Source: Gluconacetobacter sacchari (GTDB lineage Bacteria; Pseudomonadota; Alphaproteobacteria; Acetobacterales; Acetobacteraceae). Taken from it: a stretch of 64,000 bases of DNA. The stretch lies in the NCBI RefSeq assembly GCF_014174255.1, contig NZ_JABEQJ010000022.1:16608-80607 (forward strand). The letters run 5' to 3'. The notes under the pieces were generated by a model. That model saw only the letters and a list, made by a program, of their open reading frames with translations. It made no database searches and was not told the DNA's origin. The translations under genes and the position numbers were made by a program. The first letter of the stretch is position 1, and every line of letters begins with the position of its first letter. Below are positions 43,224 to 52,047 of the stretch, piece by piece.

Positions 43224-43891
43224 CAGCCGCCTCCGACGTCGGACAGGCGTGGTGCGTTCAGTTCGGTAATGGCGATGCCGCCTTTGTATTTGGGGTTGTT
43301 GGTTTTCTTGATCGTGACGTCGACCCGCAGCACGATTTCCTGCGGATGGTCACCGTCGCTATGGCTGTTTTCCCACTTCCACAGCATATGGAAGCGAACC
43401 TTCCATGTGTAGAGATGGTCCTTGGGATCTATCCCGGAATCCATGATCGTATAAGCATGCCGCGGCACGGCGGTCAGATAGATCCGCTCGGACTTGATAT
43501 AGTCGATGTTGCCGCGTTCCCTGAAACGGGCAAACCAGCTGTTCCAGCCAGGAACGTCGAAATTCTCCGACGCCTTGTCGAGATGTTTGTCGATATCCTT
43601 GAAATTCATCGTGTAGAGGTCGCAGACGGTTTCCGTTGCCCAGCGGCCGATTTCGGAATCAGTGTAGTAAGGCCTGTCTGTTGCCAGCAGTTCACGCGGT
43701 CTAAGCAAATTATCGAGATAGAAGAAATGCTCGCGCGGCGGATGCGTTGCCATCACAAAAAGTACCAATAAGGAAACAAGGTTTCCCAGAAGGCTCGCAC
43801 CGAATCCGATCAGAAGCTTCTTCGCTATCCACTGGAGAAACTCAGGGTCGACGATACGCTCCTGGAGCGCCTTGCGGGTCGTGCCGCTCAT
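43223..43891 (-). CDS. traM: TraM/DotI (IcmL) inner-membrane protein
   Basis: The 222-residue protein has one membrane segment (LIGFGASLLGNLVSLLVLFV, about residues 27-46) and a periplasmic domain (YYTDSEIGRWATETVCDLYT; SERIYLTAVPRHAYTI) as in DotI/IcmL, a VirB8-like protein. Its ATG overlaps the stop of the split regulator gene (ATGA), so the regulator and the tra genes are coupled. Confidence 0.87.
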   Translation of the reverse strand: MSGTTRKALQERIVDPEFLQWIAKKLLIGFGASLLGNLVSLLVLFVMATHPPREHFFYLDNLLRPRELLATDRPYYTDSEIGRWATETVCDLYTMNFKDIDKHLDKASENFDVPGWNSWFARFRERGNIDYIKSERIYLTAVPRHAYTIMDSGIDPKDHLYTWKVRFHMLWKWENSHSDGDHPQEIVLRVDVTIKKTNNPKYKGGIAITELNAPRLSDVGGG

Positions 43892-44710
43892 ATGGCAACT
43901 CCGAAAACACTCGCCGCGTCGGCCAGAGCTGCTCGTGCTGCGCTACGCCGGCGCAAGCGCCGACCTTCGGGGGAGATCCGCATACCCGGTTGGTTCTTCG
44001 GCCTGAAGGCGAGCTTACCGGTTTCCATGCAGCGAAAAGGAACGCTGTTTGCAGCAATCGAGGCAAAGACGGGAAGATCGAGGATTGAATCGACCGGAGC
44101 GTCAGCCGCTTCGAGTGCTATTCCACGGCGTGGCAGCCCCCGACGCGAGGCGAGATTGCGCACCGTCGCATCGCTTACGTCGAAGACATGCGCGATCCGG
44201 GCGGTGGAAAGCCCCCGACGCCAGAGCTCGGCTAGTACGGCAACGATGTTGTCGTGACAAATCAGGCTGCCGTCTATGCGGCGCGGAATGATCTTGCCCC
44301 ATTCGGACGGCGGAACCGTCAGTAGGTCTAGTTCAAGACCGTAATGAAATGCCGGCCGCTCTGGGGGGGGGGGCTATAGATTCGGAAAAGTCAAGTAATA
44401 TACTATATTTTTTAGGACGCCGAAGCCCGAATTTATAAGCCTTCGCCCGAACGGCACCCACAGAGCGGCTCAGCTCGGCCGCGATCGTGGCGACCGCCGT
44501 CTCTGTTGGATATAGCTTGACCACGAGGGCCTCGTCCGTGCGAGACCAGTAACGCCGCGGTCGGCTGTGCCGTTTTAAAAGAGCGCCGAGACCCGCGCGC
44601 TTGACCGCCGCGAGCGTCTCGAAAACATTCAACCCATCAGAACGCGATGATAGTTGCCCGTATGATCCCGTATGTATCACGCGTTCTCCATCCTGAAAGG
44701 AAGAGAACAC
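43888..44710 (-). pseudogene. Putative two-HTH DNA-binding regulator, split by frameshift at a homopolymer
   Basis: Two frames on the minus strand join at a run of 11 C (44363-44373). The N-terminal frame (GTG 44710, stop at 44333) has YWSRTDEALVVKLYPTETAV and TIAAELSRSVGAVRAKAYKF, a GcrA/SANT-like HTH. The C-terminal frame is open from the tract to 43888 and has DNIVAVLAELWRRGLSTARI and AHVFDVSDATVRNLASRRGL, a second HTH. With one C fewer the gene would be a single frame of about 273 residues. It is first in the tra operon and its stop overlaps traM. It could be a pseudogene, a phase-variable gene, a slippage site or a sequencing error. Confidence 0.65.
44363..44373. repeat. Homopolymer of 11 G (C on minus)
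   Basis: An 11-base mononucleotide run inside the putative regulator gene. Such runs change length easily and would switch the reading frame. Confidence 0.9.
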
Positions 44711-44754
44711 TGCAAGTCTCCAAAATTGCTTTCGCCTGCCCCGCTTGCTTACTC

Positions 44755-44763
44755 AACTCTCAC
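44755..44763 (+). promoter_or_regulatory. AACTCTCAC motif (9 of 10)
   Basis: AACTCTCAC followed by GTG, in the divergent region between the two tra operons. Confidence 0.5.
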
Positions 44764-44982
44764 GTGTAGCTGCAACCCTTTTTCTGCACGAATATTTTGC
44801 GTGTAACACAGTGTGACAGTCCCTCCATATTCCGTTAACGCCAGATTTCCGCCATTTTTCGTTGCAATGCGGTCCTAGATCACGTTTTCGTGATGTGTGT
44901 CCATTTTTGTACTCCACGATTTTTACGCGTATTTTTCGAACCGCATCGGGACCGGAAAAGAAAAGTATGCCGGAGCGCGCGC

Positions 44983-44992
44983 AACTCTCACC
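44983..44992 (+). promoter_or_regulatory. AACTCTCACC motif
   Basis: Exact copy followed by G, 42 bases before the first gene of the rightward tra operon. Confidence 0.7.
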
Positions 44993-45034
44993 GTCTCATG
45001 TCACCATTCTTGCGGATCGGTTGGGGCATTTTGC

Positions 45035-45595
45035 ATGCGTGTGATTACTTGCGCGGTAAGGATGGGATTGGTGGCTGGGGCTCTGCTGATGGCGGCGCCG
45101 TCCGGCCATGCCGACGATGGATGTGACAAGCTCGTCCAGGCCGGGCTGGACGGCATGGCGGCGACCGAAAAGGCCGACGATGCGACGATCCATCAGCCCG
45201 AGGACATCAGCAAGTTCACCTGCCTTGGCAATTTCTTCCAGGGCATAGGCATTGATGTCCTGACGAGTGGTCTCGATCCATCCAAACTCGTGCAGAGTGT
45301 TGCGGGGAAGTTCTGCGAAGCCATCACCAGCGAATGGAACAGCCTGCGTGGCAGCGCCCAGTGCGGTCTCAACATTACCGGGCTCAATTCGAATTTCGGG
45401 CTCGGCCTAGGCGCCGGCTCAGGGACAATCTGCCCGGCGTTGAACCTCGGTGGAGGCGGCGACAGCCTCATTTCGACGTCGACCAATACCAGTGGCGTCT
45501 CCCAATGGAACACCGATGGTTATCGAACATTGCCCGATGGCTATTCGATCGACCTAATCGGTAACGAGTCCGGCGTGAGCGTGGAGAGGCAATAG
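45035..45595 (+). CDS. Secreted transfer-operon protein
   Basis: From ATG 45035 the 186-residue product has a signal peptide (MGLVAGALLMAAPSGHA) and a mature part with four cysteines and a Gly/Asn-rich C-terminus (LNSNFGLGLGAGSG). The upstream in-frame sequence precedes the signal peptide and is discounted. No family is recognised; position ahead of the traW-like and traY genes suggests a periplasmic transfer component. Confidence 0.65.
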   Translation: MRVITCAVRMGLVAGALLMAAPSGHADDGCDKLVQAGLDGMAATEKADDATIHQPEDISKFTCLGNFFQGIGIDVLTSGLDPSKLVQSVAGKFCEAITSEWNSLRGSAQCGLNITGLNSNFGLGLGAGSGTICPALNLGGGGDSLISTSTNTSGVSQWNTDGYRTLPDGYSIDLIGNESGVSVERQ

Positions 45596-45598
45596 GCG

Positions 45599-46768
45599 AT
45601 GCGTTTCCTAGTCAGGGTTACGGGTTCCTCCGCCTTTCTCGGACTCGGGTTGGTGCTCGGGCTTTCGCTCGGGGGCATGCGGCCGGCCAATGCATTCGGC
45701 TTCGACGGTGCCGCCATCGTCGCGGCCGTCAATTCGATGTCGAAGCTCATGAATGGTGCCATCGGGGAGGTCCAGAAGGCGGTTCAGAGCGGTCTTTCCG
45801 CATTGAACAGTCTCACGGGGCAGGGGTTTACTCAGCTCTCAAATAACCTGAAGGCCCAGATCGGTGCGCAGGAGCAGATCGCAAATGCTAACAACATCGT
45901 CCAGGCGCAGACTCTTCGTGATCTGAGGAACGTCCAGGTGCGCGATGACCATACGACGAACCGGGAGGACTGCCTGAATCTACAGGGCGGCCAGGCACAG
46001 GTCATTGCTGTGCGCAACGCGCAGCAAGTGGCACAGGCTCTCGGCAACGGAAATACGCTTCGGAGCATAGGAGCGCCTGGGTATCCTGCCTGGGAGGGTA
46101 GCGCACAGAGTGCCCAGGCGTCGAACCAGGCGCATTTTGCCACCTATTGTGACGATGCTGACGCGGAGGCAGGGCTCTGCACGGTTGCGCAAGGGGGTCT
46201 CAAGGATGCCGACATCAGTGCAACCGGTGTGATCGACAACGCGACGTTGGAAAAGGCCTCTGATCGTGATGCCGCGAACGCTTATCTGCACAATCTGATC
46301 CAGCCCGCCGCGCCTGCGGCATTGCGAAAGGCCCAGCGTAGTTCCGCGGCCGGGCAGAACATGCTGCCGCAACGTCGCTCATACGATGCCGCGATGGCGC
46401 TTGCGAACCGGGTCGGAGCGGAGATCTTCTCCTGGCATACCCCGACTGTGGCCCTGACGGACGCGCAGAAGCAGGAGGCCGCTCACGACGGGCTGCCGGC
46501 GACCGGCCGCGCCTCGAACTGGGAAGTGACCGAGATCGAGGTCAATCGCCGTTACAGCGGCCAGCAATGGCAGATGGACCTACAGGCGATGCCGCAGAAG
46601 TCGGTGCTGGTCCAGCTCGCCCTCATGCAGGCCCAGCAGAACTGGTTGTCATGGCAGCGGCTGAAGCTCGAGCAGCAGCTTGCGCTTGGCGTCGCCAGAT
46701 TGATCGCCACAGGCGCCGAAGATCATCTCGCCCACGCCGCGACGATGCCCACCCCAGAAATCCAGTAG
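45599..46768 (+). CDS. TraW-like secreted transfer protein
   Basis: The 389-residue product has a signal peptide (GLVLGLSLGGMRPANAFGFD) and a long helical body (VNSMSKLMNGAIGEVQKAVQ; QEQIANANNIVQAQTLRDLR), the look of periplasmic VirB5/TrbJ-type or IncI TraW proteins. It has two cysteine pairs in the middle. It lies 3 bases after the preceding gene, with GGAGAGGC upstream, and in front of traY, as traW does in IncI plasmids. The name is by position and layout. Confidence 0.55.
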   Translation: MRFLVRVTGSSAFLGLGLVLGLSLGGMRPANAFGFDGAAIVAAVNSMSKLMNGAIGEVQKAVQSGLSALNSLTGQGFTQLSNNLKAQIGAQEQIANANNIVQAQTLRDLRNVQVRDDHTTNREDCLNLQGGQAQVIAVRNAQQVAQALGNGNTLRSIGAPGYPAWEGSAQSAQASNQAHFATYCDDADAEAGLCTVAQGGLKDADISATGVIDNATLEKASDRDAANAYLHNLIQPAAPAALRKAQRSSAAGQNMLPQRRSYDAAMALANRVGAEIFSWHTPTVALTDAQKQEAAHDGLPATGRASNWEVTEIEVNRRYSGQQWQMDLQAMPQKSVLVQLALMQAQQNWLSWQRLKLEQQLALGVARLIATGAEDHLAHAATMPTPEIQ

Positions 46769-46783
46769 GTAGGAAACAGAACC

Positions 46784-48550
46784 ATGGCTGAAGATAGTGG
46801 CCAGCAGCCGCGCGACGGGCTGGTCGATTTTCTGGAGCATCTGAAGAAGCTCAATGACGGGCTGCCGCCAGAGCAGCGCATCATGGCGGAGGAGCTTGAT
46901 CGCCTGATCGAGGCGAGCCGCAAGGAGGGTGCCACACAGGACGCTGCGTTCCGGACCCAGGCGCTCTGGCTGGTGTCGGACTGGACCCGCCATCATGCGG
47001 CGGGCGCGTCCCTTTATGTGCCGCTCGACCTTCGGCAGGAAGCGGAGGCGCGGCGGGGCCAATATCCCGGCCTGGTCAATCACGACATGCAGGCGTTGCT
47101 GGCTCAGGCCGAGCAGATTCCCGACCGGTCGCTGGCCCACGCGATCCGCAGGGAGGCCATGACAATGGCTGCGCAGCCCAGCGAGGAGCAGGATCGGGCG
47201 GCCGCCATCAAGCGCGTTGGCGTGCTCGAATATCTGCTTGACCGTTCCAACGCGGTTATCGAACCTGCACCTGCACCTGCACCTGCACCTGCACCTGCAC
47301 CTGCACCTGCACCTGCACCTGCACCTGCACCTGCACCTGCACCTGCACCTGCACCTGCACCTGCACCTGCACCTGCACCGGTCGAACCGGCGCAGGGTGT
47401 CGGGCCCGAAGCCGGCCAGGAGCAGCCAGATCAGTTCGACGATCCGGGATATCAGGCGAGCCTCGACGCTGACGTGGATGGTACGCCTGCCACCGGCGCT
47501 GCCACGTCGGTTGACCAGGGCGCGCAGCAGCATTCAGCGCCGGCGGCGGCGGAATTAGGTCAAACGGCCGCGTCGCAGGAGGCGGTCGCGGGTCAGCAGC
47601 CGGCGCATGATGCCGCAGCGACGCGGGCCGATGAGGGGCAGGGCAACCAGGCCGAGCAGAAGCAGGATCAGGTTCGGCAGGGCGAGGAAGAACGCCGTGG
47701 GCAGTCCGAGGCGGACAAGGCCCGGCAGGGACAGCAGACGCGGGCGGCTGGCAAGCCGGGCGCCGCGGGAGAAAAGTCTGAGCGCAACGCCCCGAACCAA
47801 AGCGACACGCAGCGCCAGTCGGATCAGGCCGGACGTGATCCCGAGCCCGCCGTTGTCCAAAGTGCTCAGCCCGCCGGCAACGACCCCTATACGAGGGAGA
47901 TCGCCGCACTGGGAGCCGAGGGCATCAAGTTCGCGCCCCGTGGCACATTGCTTGGTGCCCTTAGGAAGCTATCGAAGCCAGCTCAGGCGCAAGAGCAGAA
48001 CCAGGCGGCGCCTGCGCCCGTGTCCATCGACGCGGCCGCGAAGCGACTGCACGACTCACAAAAATCGCTCGACCAGGCGATCAAGGACATGTTCGCCGAG
48101 CAAAAGGAAATCACCGGCGCAATCGAAGGGATGATCGCGAAGACCGGCTTGCCTCGGTCCTCCGTGATTGCCGAGATGCGCAAAGGCGGCCGCGCGGAAG
48201 ATATCCGTGAAATGCTCGACACGCAGTTGAAGGGACGGCCGACCCTTGGCGCCGCATACGACCGTCTTGAGAAACAGGTCGAGCAGTTTGCCGATGCACA
48301 CACCGCCTTTGAGAAGGCTGCAACGGCAGCTCGGCGCCCGCTCGATGATCCGGCATTCGACAGCTTGCATGAGCAATCCGACCGCCTCCAGAACCGCCTG
48401 CGTGGCATCCCCTCCAAGGAGGAGGGGAAGAACTTCTTTCAAAGCGTGAAGGAGAAGGTCCAGGCCGTTTTCAAGAAGGTGAAGACGCTCGTCGACAAGG
48501 TGCGAGGCCGCAGCGCCGAGCAGGACCAAGACACCAGCATGACCCGTTAG
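46784..48550 (+). CDS. Transfer-operon protein with Pro-Ala repeat
   Basis: The 588-residue protein has no signal peptide. An N-terminal helical domain (about 1-155) is followed by 19 Pro-Ala dipeptides (about 161-198), a Gln/Ala/Glu-rich disordered stretch, and a C-terminal helical domain with coiled-coil character (about 420-560; SQKSLDQAIKDMFAEQKEIT recalls a GapR-like helix). The repeat is encoded by a perfect CCTGCA array, so its length may vary. It is encoded between the traW-like gene and traY; the function is unknown. Confidence 0.65.
   Translation: MAEDSGQQPRDGLVDFLEHLKKLNDGLPPEQRIMAEELDRLIEASRKEGATQDAAFRTQALWLVSDWTRHHAAGASLYVPLDLRQEAEARRGQYPGLVNHDMQALLAQAEQIPDRSLAHAIRREAMTMAAQPSEEQDRAAAIKRVGVLEYLLDRSNAVIEPAPAPAPAPAPAPAPAPAPAPAPAPAPAPAPAPAPAPAPVEPAQGVGPEAGQEQPDQFDDPGYQASLDADVDGTPATGAATSVDQGAQQHSAPAAAELGQTAASQEAVAGQQPAHDAAATRADEGQGNQAEQKQDQVRQGEEERRGQSEADKARQGQQTRAAGKPGAAGEKSERNAPNQSDTQRQSDQAGRDPEPAVVQSAQPAGNDPYTREIAALGAEGIKFAPRGTLLGALRKLSKPAQAQEQNQAAPAPVSIDAAAKRLHDSQKSLDQAIKDMFAEQKEITGAIEGMIAKTGLPRSSVIAEMRKGGRAEDIREMLDTQLKGRPTLGAAYDRLEKQVEQFADAHTAFEKAATAARRPLDDPAFDSLHEQSDRLQNRLRGIPSKEEGKNFFQSVKEKVQAVFKKVKTLVDKVRGRSAEQDQDTSMTR
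47264..47377 (+). repeat. Hexanucleotide array CCTGCA x19
   Basis: 114 bases of perfect CCTGCA repeats coding Pro-Ala. Changes in copy number keep the frame, because the unit is six bases, and would only alter linker length. Confidence 0.95.
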
Positions 48551-48574
48551 GTCCGGCACCAAAAGGAGCCCGTC

Positions 48575-50887
48575 ATGCGGCGCAGCATCATCCCGTTCCT
48601 GATCTTCTCGGCACTCTCGATCGGGATGGCGCACGCCCAGTCCACGACGGGGACGTCGACGACCGCCGCCTGGAGTTTCGACGCCGGCGACGACTGGACG
48701 CTCTCCGTTCTCGACTCCCTGATCCCGACCAGCGGGACCAACAATGTCATCGCCGGCTCTCTCGGCCTGATTGCCCTGGGCATCACGGGTGTCGCCGGCG
48801 GCTGGCTGCTCTATGCGCTTTTTGTACGAACGCACGCGATCATGGAAAGCGGCAAAGTCATAGCCAGCGGCTTCAACGGCTTCCTGTTGCCAAGGCTGGT
48901 CGTGATGAGCGCGTTGATGATTCCGGTTCCGGGAGTCGGCGGCCTGACTCTCGGCATGATGGGCGTCAAGCAGCTGCTGCGCGGCGCGATTGGCCTCGCC
49001 CGCGCGGAAAACAACACCATGATCGATCTGATCGGCCCGAAGGCCCTTCCCCTGGCTACGCCGTCATCTCCCGGAACACGCGCTGTGGTTCAGGGCGTGA
49101 TCGCATCGGAGTTTTGCCGGGCTCTCCTGAACGCGGCGTCGAACAATGACAAATTCGTGCCTATTCCGTCGTCAGGATCCAATCATGTCACCTCCGTCTC
49201 CGTCGCTGTCGGACGCACGTATCGGTACGCCTTGGCGGACGGGAACGGGTTCGGCCGGCCGGCCTGTGGTGGTGTTTCGATCAGCTTCCCGGCTTTGGGA
49301 ACCGACGCGACCAGCTATCTTTCGTTGCCGGACGTCAGTTCGGCCGAGATGGCTGCGCTTGACAAGCTGGTGACCGACGTTCGCTCCTCGGTCGCCCCGA
49401 TCGCACAGGAGATGTGGAAAAAAAAGGATTCCTCGGTCCTGCGGAAACTCGACGCCGTCCTACAGACCGAAGCGAATGCTTACGGGCAGAGCACAATGGC
49501 GGCTGTCTCGTCCGCAATTTCGTCCGTACGCACCGGGAAGGGACGGGACAGCGATCCCGGGATCGCGGAAATGCGGCGCCTCGGCTGGACCGGGGCAGGC
49601 TCCTACTATCTGGAGATCGCCCGCCTGAACTCGCAGATCCTATCCCTCGCCGCGATCTCGCCGGAAGTCGTGAGTCCGAATTACAATGGCTTGGGCGGGT
49701 ATCTCGCCACGGATATCGCGCCCTTCGTTCAGGCGCTCGACAGCTACCAGGACGAGCAAGATGAACGGCTCTCCTTGTTCGACAACTCCAGCGTGACGGG
49801 GCAGCTTCCGGACCTGGAAGCCAACTCCTCTCCGGGGGAACCGTCGGCATCGTCCTCCCCTTTGGACTGGATCCTGCGAAAGTTGCACCTGAACGAACGG
49901 TTGCTGAACGTCGTCATGTCGCTCTTTGCGGCACCGTCGGCCGGAAGCGGTTGGACCGATCCGCTGGCATCGCAGATCTCCCTTGGGCACCTCCTGATCC
50001 ATACGGCCGTCGTGACGCAGATAGGGATTTCCTTGCTATCGTCAAAGGTTGGACGCGCGGGTGAGCTTCTGTCGGTCGTGGGCAACGCCGTGGTGGGTGA
50101 TATCCCCGGCGCTGCGGTGTCCATGGCAGCCCTGGTTGGAGGGCAGATACTCGCCAACATGGGAAGCGCCGTCAGCGCGCTGCTGATGGCGCTGTTCATC
50201 CCTGGCGTGTTTATGGCCTATGTCCTGCCGATGATCCCGGTTCTCTATTTCTACTCGGGCGTCATGGGCTGGCTGGTCATGGCGGTGGAGATGATCGTCA
50301 CCGTTCCCTTCTGGGGGCTCTCCCACGCCGTGCTACAGGGCGAGGGGATGCATGGGCGGGGGCAGAAGGGATACGAGTTCCTCTTCAACGTAGTTTTCCG
50401 TCCCGCCCTGATGCTGATCGCCTTGCAGATAAGCTACGTCCTGTTTGGCGCGGGGTCGTGGTTCCTTATGAAGTCGTTCTCGATTGCGGCCGCGTTTACC
50501 CTGGAGCGAGGCTTTTTCCTCGACAATCTGATCGGCGCGCTCGTGATGCTCTGCCTTTTCGTGGCCGCCGAGATCAAGTGGGCGCATGTGTGTTTCCGGC
50601 TCATCTCCACGATCCCGCATCATGCGGTCGAATTCGTGAGCTTCCAGACTGTCGGGCGTGTCAACCATGACGATTTCGTCGAGCAGAGCAGCGGGTCGGG
50701 CACCTTCAAGTCGCAGGATAAGGCGCTCGAGGGCGTAAGAAAGGCGACCCAGGACGTGATTTCACCCGGAGACACGAACACGGGAAGCGGTGGCGGTGGC
50801 GGGGGTAAAAAAGGCGAAGACAGCGCTGCAGATCGTGGTATTGATAGCACGACGCGCGCTATCATGCGGTCCTCGCAGCGCAAGTAA
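48575..50887 (+). CDS. traY: TraY/DotA polytopic membrane protein
   Basis: The 770-residue protein has a signal peptide (ALSIGMAHAQ), an N-terminal membrane pair (about residues 55-85 and 105-135), a large periplasmic loop (about 150-430) and a cluster of C-terminal membrane segments (VLPMIPVLYFYSGVMGWLVM and after), the DotA/TraY plan. In Dot/Icm and IncI systems it is essential for transfer. The tail (GSGGGGGGKKGEDSA) is flexible. Confidence 0.88.
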   Translation: MRRSIIPFLIFSALSIGMAHAQSTTGTSTTAAWSFDAGDDWTLSVLDSLIPTSGTNNVIAGSLGLIALGITGVAGGWLLYALFVRTHAIMESGKVIASGFNGFLLPRLVVMSALMIPVPGVGGLTLGMMGVKQLLRGAIGLARAENNTMIDLIGPKALPLATPSSPGTRAVVQGVIASEFCRALLNAASNNDKFVPIPSSGSNHVTSVSVAVGRTYRYALADGNGFGRPACGGVSISFPALGTDATSYLSLPDVSSAEMAALDKLVTDVRSSVAPIAQEMWKKKDSSVLRKLDAVLQTEANAYGQSTMAAVSSAISSVRTGKGRDSDPGIAEMRRLGWTGAGSYYLEIARLNSQILSLAAISPEVVSPNYNGLGGYLATDIAPFVQALDSYQDEQDERLSLFDNSSVTGQLPDLEANSSPGEPSASSSPLDWILRKLHLNERLLNVVMSLFAAPSAGSGWTDPLASQISLGHLLIHTAVVTQIGISLLSSKVGRAGELLSVVGNAVVGDIPGAAVSMAALVGGQILANMGSAVSALLMALFIPGVFMAYVLPMIPVLYFYSGVMGWLVMAVEMIVTVPFWGLSHAVLQGEGMHGRGQKGYEFLFNVVFRPALMLIALQISYVLFGAGSWFLMKSFSIAAAFTLERGFFLDNLIGALVMLCLFVAAEIKWAHVCFRLISTIPHHAVEFVSFQTVGRVNHDDFVEQSSGSGTFKSQDKALEGVRKATQDVISPGDTNTGSGGGGGGKKGEDSAADRGIDSTTRAIMRSSQRK

Positions 50888-50910
50888 GCAAAGAGAAAGA
50901 GGAGGGAGCG

Positions 50911-51270
50911 TTGGATACGTTCGAATACAAGGTCCTTCTCGATATTCGGAGCAACCTGCGGCAGATCAACCGTGGCCAAGGTCAGCAGGGCGTTTCGCCG
51001 CAGGCTTATGCTGAGGTGCGGGCGCACTGTCTTTACCTCGCTGATCTGGTGGACAGGCAGCGGCAGGAACTCGATAGCGCAGCGGCGTGGCGGGATTGGG
51101 CTGAGGATACTCTCAAGGTCCGCGCTGAGAACCTGGCCAATGCGAAGAAGCATGCTGAGGACCTGGACGCGTGGCATGAGGCGCGGGCGGCCGAGCGCGA
51201 GAAGCGCATTGCCGAATTGGAAAAGGAGAACGAGGTGCTGCACCAGCGTCTGATGGTGCGTGCTGCGTGA
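50911..51270 (+). CDS. Small coiled-coil protein
   Basis: A TTG start at 50911 is preceded by AGGAGGGAGCG. The 119-residue product is almost wholly helical and charged, ending in a clear coiled coil (KRIAELEKENEVLHQRLMVR). It follows traY by 23 bases and overlaps the GTG of the next lipoprotein gene, so it belongs to the traY operon. Function unknown. Confidence 0.6.
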   Translation: MDTFEYKVLLDIRSNLRQINRGQGQQGVSPQAYAEVRAHCLYLADLVDRQRQELDSAAAWRDWAEDTLKVRAENLANAKKHAEDLDAWHEARAAEREKRIAELEKENEVLHQRLMVRAA

Positions 51271-51563
51271 GACTTTTTCGCGTGCTTGGTCTCGGTCTCA
51301 CTGGAGCAACGCTCGCGGCTTGCGCCTCGGGAAACGTCTCGAATATCCCGCCGCGTGGGCCTGCGCCGCCGCCGACTGCTCACGCGCACTTTGATCCGTA
51401 TGCCTCCTATGGCTCAACGCCGGCGACCTGGTCGCCGGTCGTGGCGACCAGGCTTGGGTCGATCGATCGTCCTGGCGATCCCGTAATCGATGCCGGCCGC
51501 CCGGATTATGAGCATGCGGCGTGGTCGATCCAGAGCAAGGCCGCCCAAGCCGGAACATTCTGA
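51267..51563 (+). CDS. Small lipoprotein (intact copy)
   Basis: A GTG start in a GTGA overlap gives a 98-residue lipoprotein with lipobox TLAAC (Cys19) and a proline-rich mature part ending SIQSKAAQAGTF. A second copy lacking its start lies at 52575-52853. Small lipoproteins at the end of tra operons are often entry-exclusion or core-stabilising factors, but no evidence decides this. Confidence 0.7.
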   Translation: MRLFRVLGLGLTGATLAACASGNVSNIPPRGPAPPPTAHAHFDPYASYGSTPATWSPVVATRLGSIDRPGDPVIDAGRPDYEHAAWSIQSKAAQAGTF

Positions 51564-51621
51564 AGGGGCTCTTGATTGCGCGCCACTTGAAGCGCATATT
51601 CATCTCATGTGAGGTGAAGTC

Positions 51622-52047
51622 ATGTTGTCGGATACAATTGACGCGGTACTTGGCGTTCCCGGAATTGGCGTCCATTCGAGATTGGGCCTTGTTCGGTCAA
51701 TCGAGGAGGGGTTGCCGGTGTCGGCTTTGGACAGTCTGGTCAGTGCGATTGCGCCAGACGACGCCCAGTTTAAGTATCGGCTTGTGCCCAAGGCTACTTT
51801 GGAGCGCCGCAGGCGCTCGTCGAATAAACTGACGCCCGAGGAAGGTGACAATGTAGCGCGGTTGGCGAAGGTTTATGCTTTCGCGTTGAGTATCTACCGT
51901 TCTCCAGAGCAGGTCCGCACGTTCATGGCGCGCCCGCACATGATGTTGGAAAATCGAGCGCCGATCGATGTGGCGGTGAGCAACAGTGCAGGGAGTGACG
52001 CTGTGATCAATCTCCTTGGCCGAGCCGCATACGGAGGCGGGGTTTAA
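51622..52047 (+). CDS. Xre/MbcA/ParS-type antitoxin of a RES toxin
   Basis: The 141-residue product has the RES-partner antitoxin layout: SRLGLVRSIEEGLPVSALDS (N-terminal HTH part), LVPKATLERRRRSSNKLTPE, GDNVARLAKVYAFALSIYRS and the C-terminal toxin-binding block ending INLLGRAAYGGGV. It abuts the toxin gene without a gap. Base composition is less GC-rich than the tra genes, in line with acquisition as cargo. Confidence 0.88.
   Translation: MLSDTIDAVLGVPGIGVHSRLGLVRSIEEGLPVSALDSLVSAIAPDDAQFKYRLVPKATLERRRRSSNKLTPEEGDNVARLAKVYAFALSIYRSPEQVRTFMARPHMMLENRAPIDVAVSNSAGSDAVINLLGRAAYGGGV

Larger units (their letters stand above)
44711..45034. other. Divergent promoter region between the minus and plus tra operons
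   Basis: 324 bases without a gene, more AT-rich than the surroundings. It holds two copies of the transfer motif (44755-44763, 9 of 10 match; 44983-44992, exact), both pointing rightward. No clear terminator is present. It separates the regulator/traM operon from the traW-traY operon, so both probably start here. Confidence 0.6.

Noticed and set aside
46649..47533. A minus strand frame with a long Arg-Cys repeat
   Set aside because: It is the antisense reading of the CCTGCA array in the Pro-Ala repeat gene.
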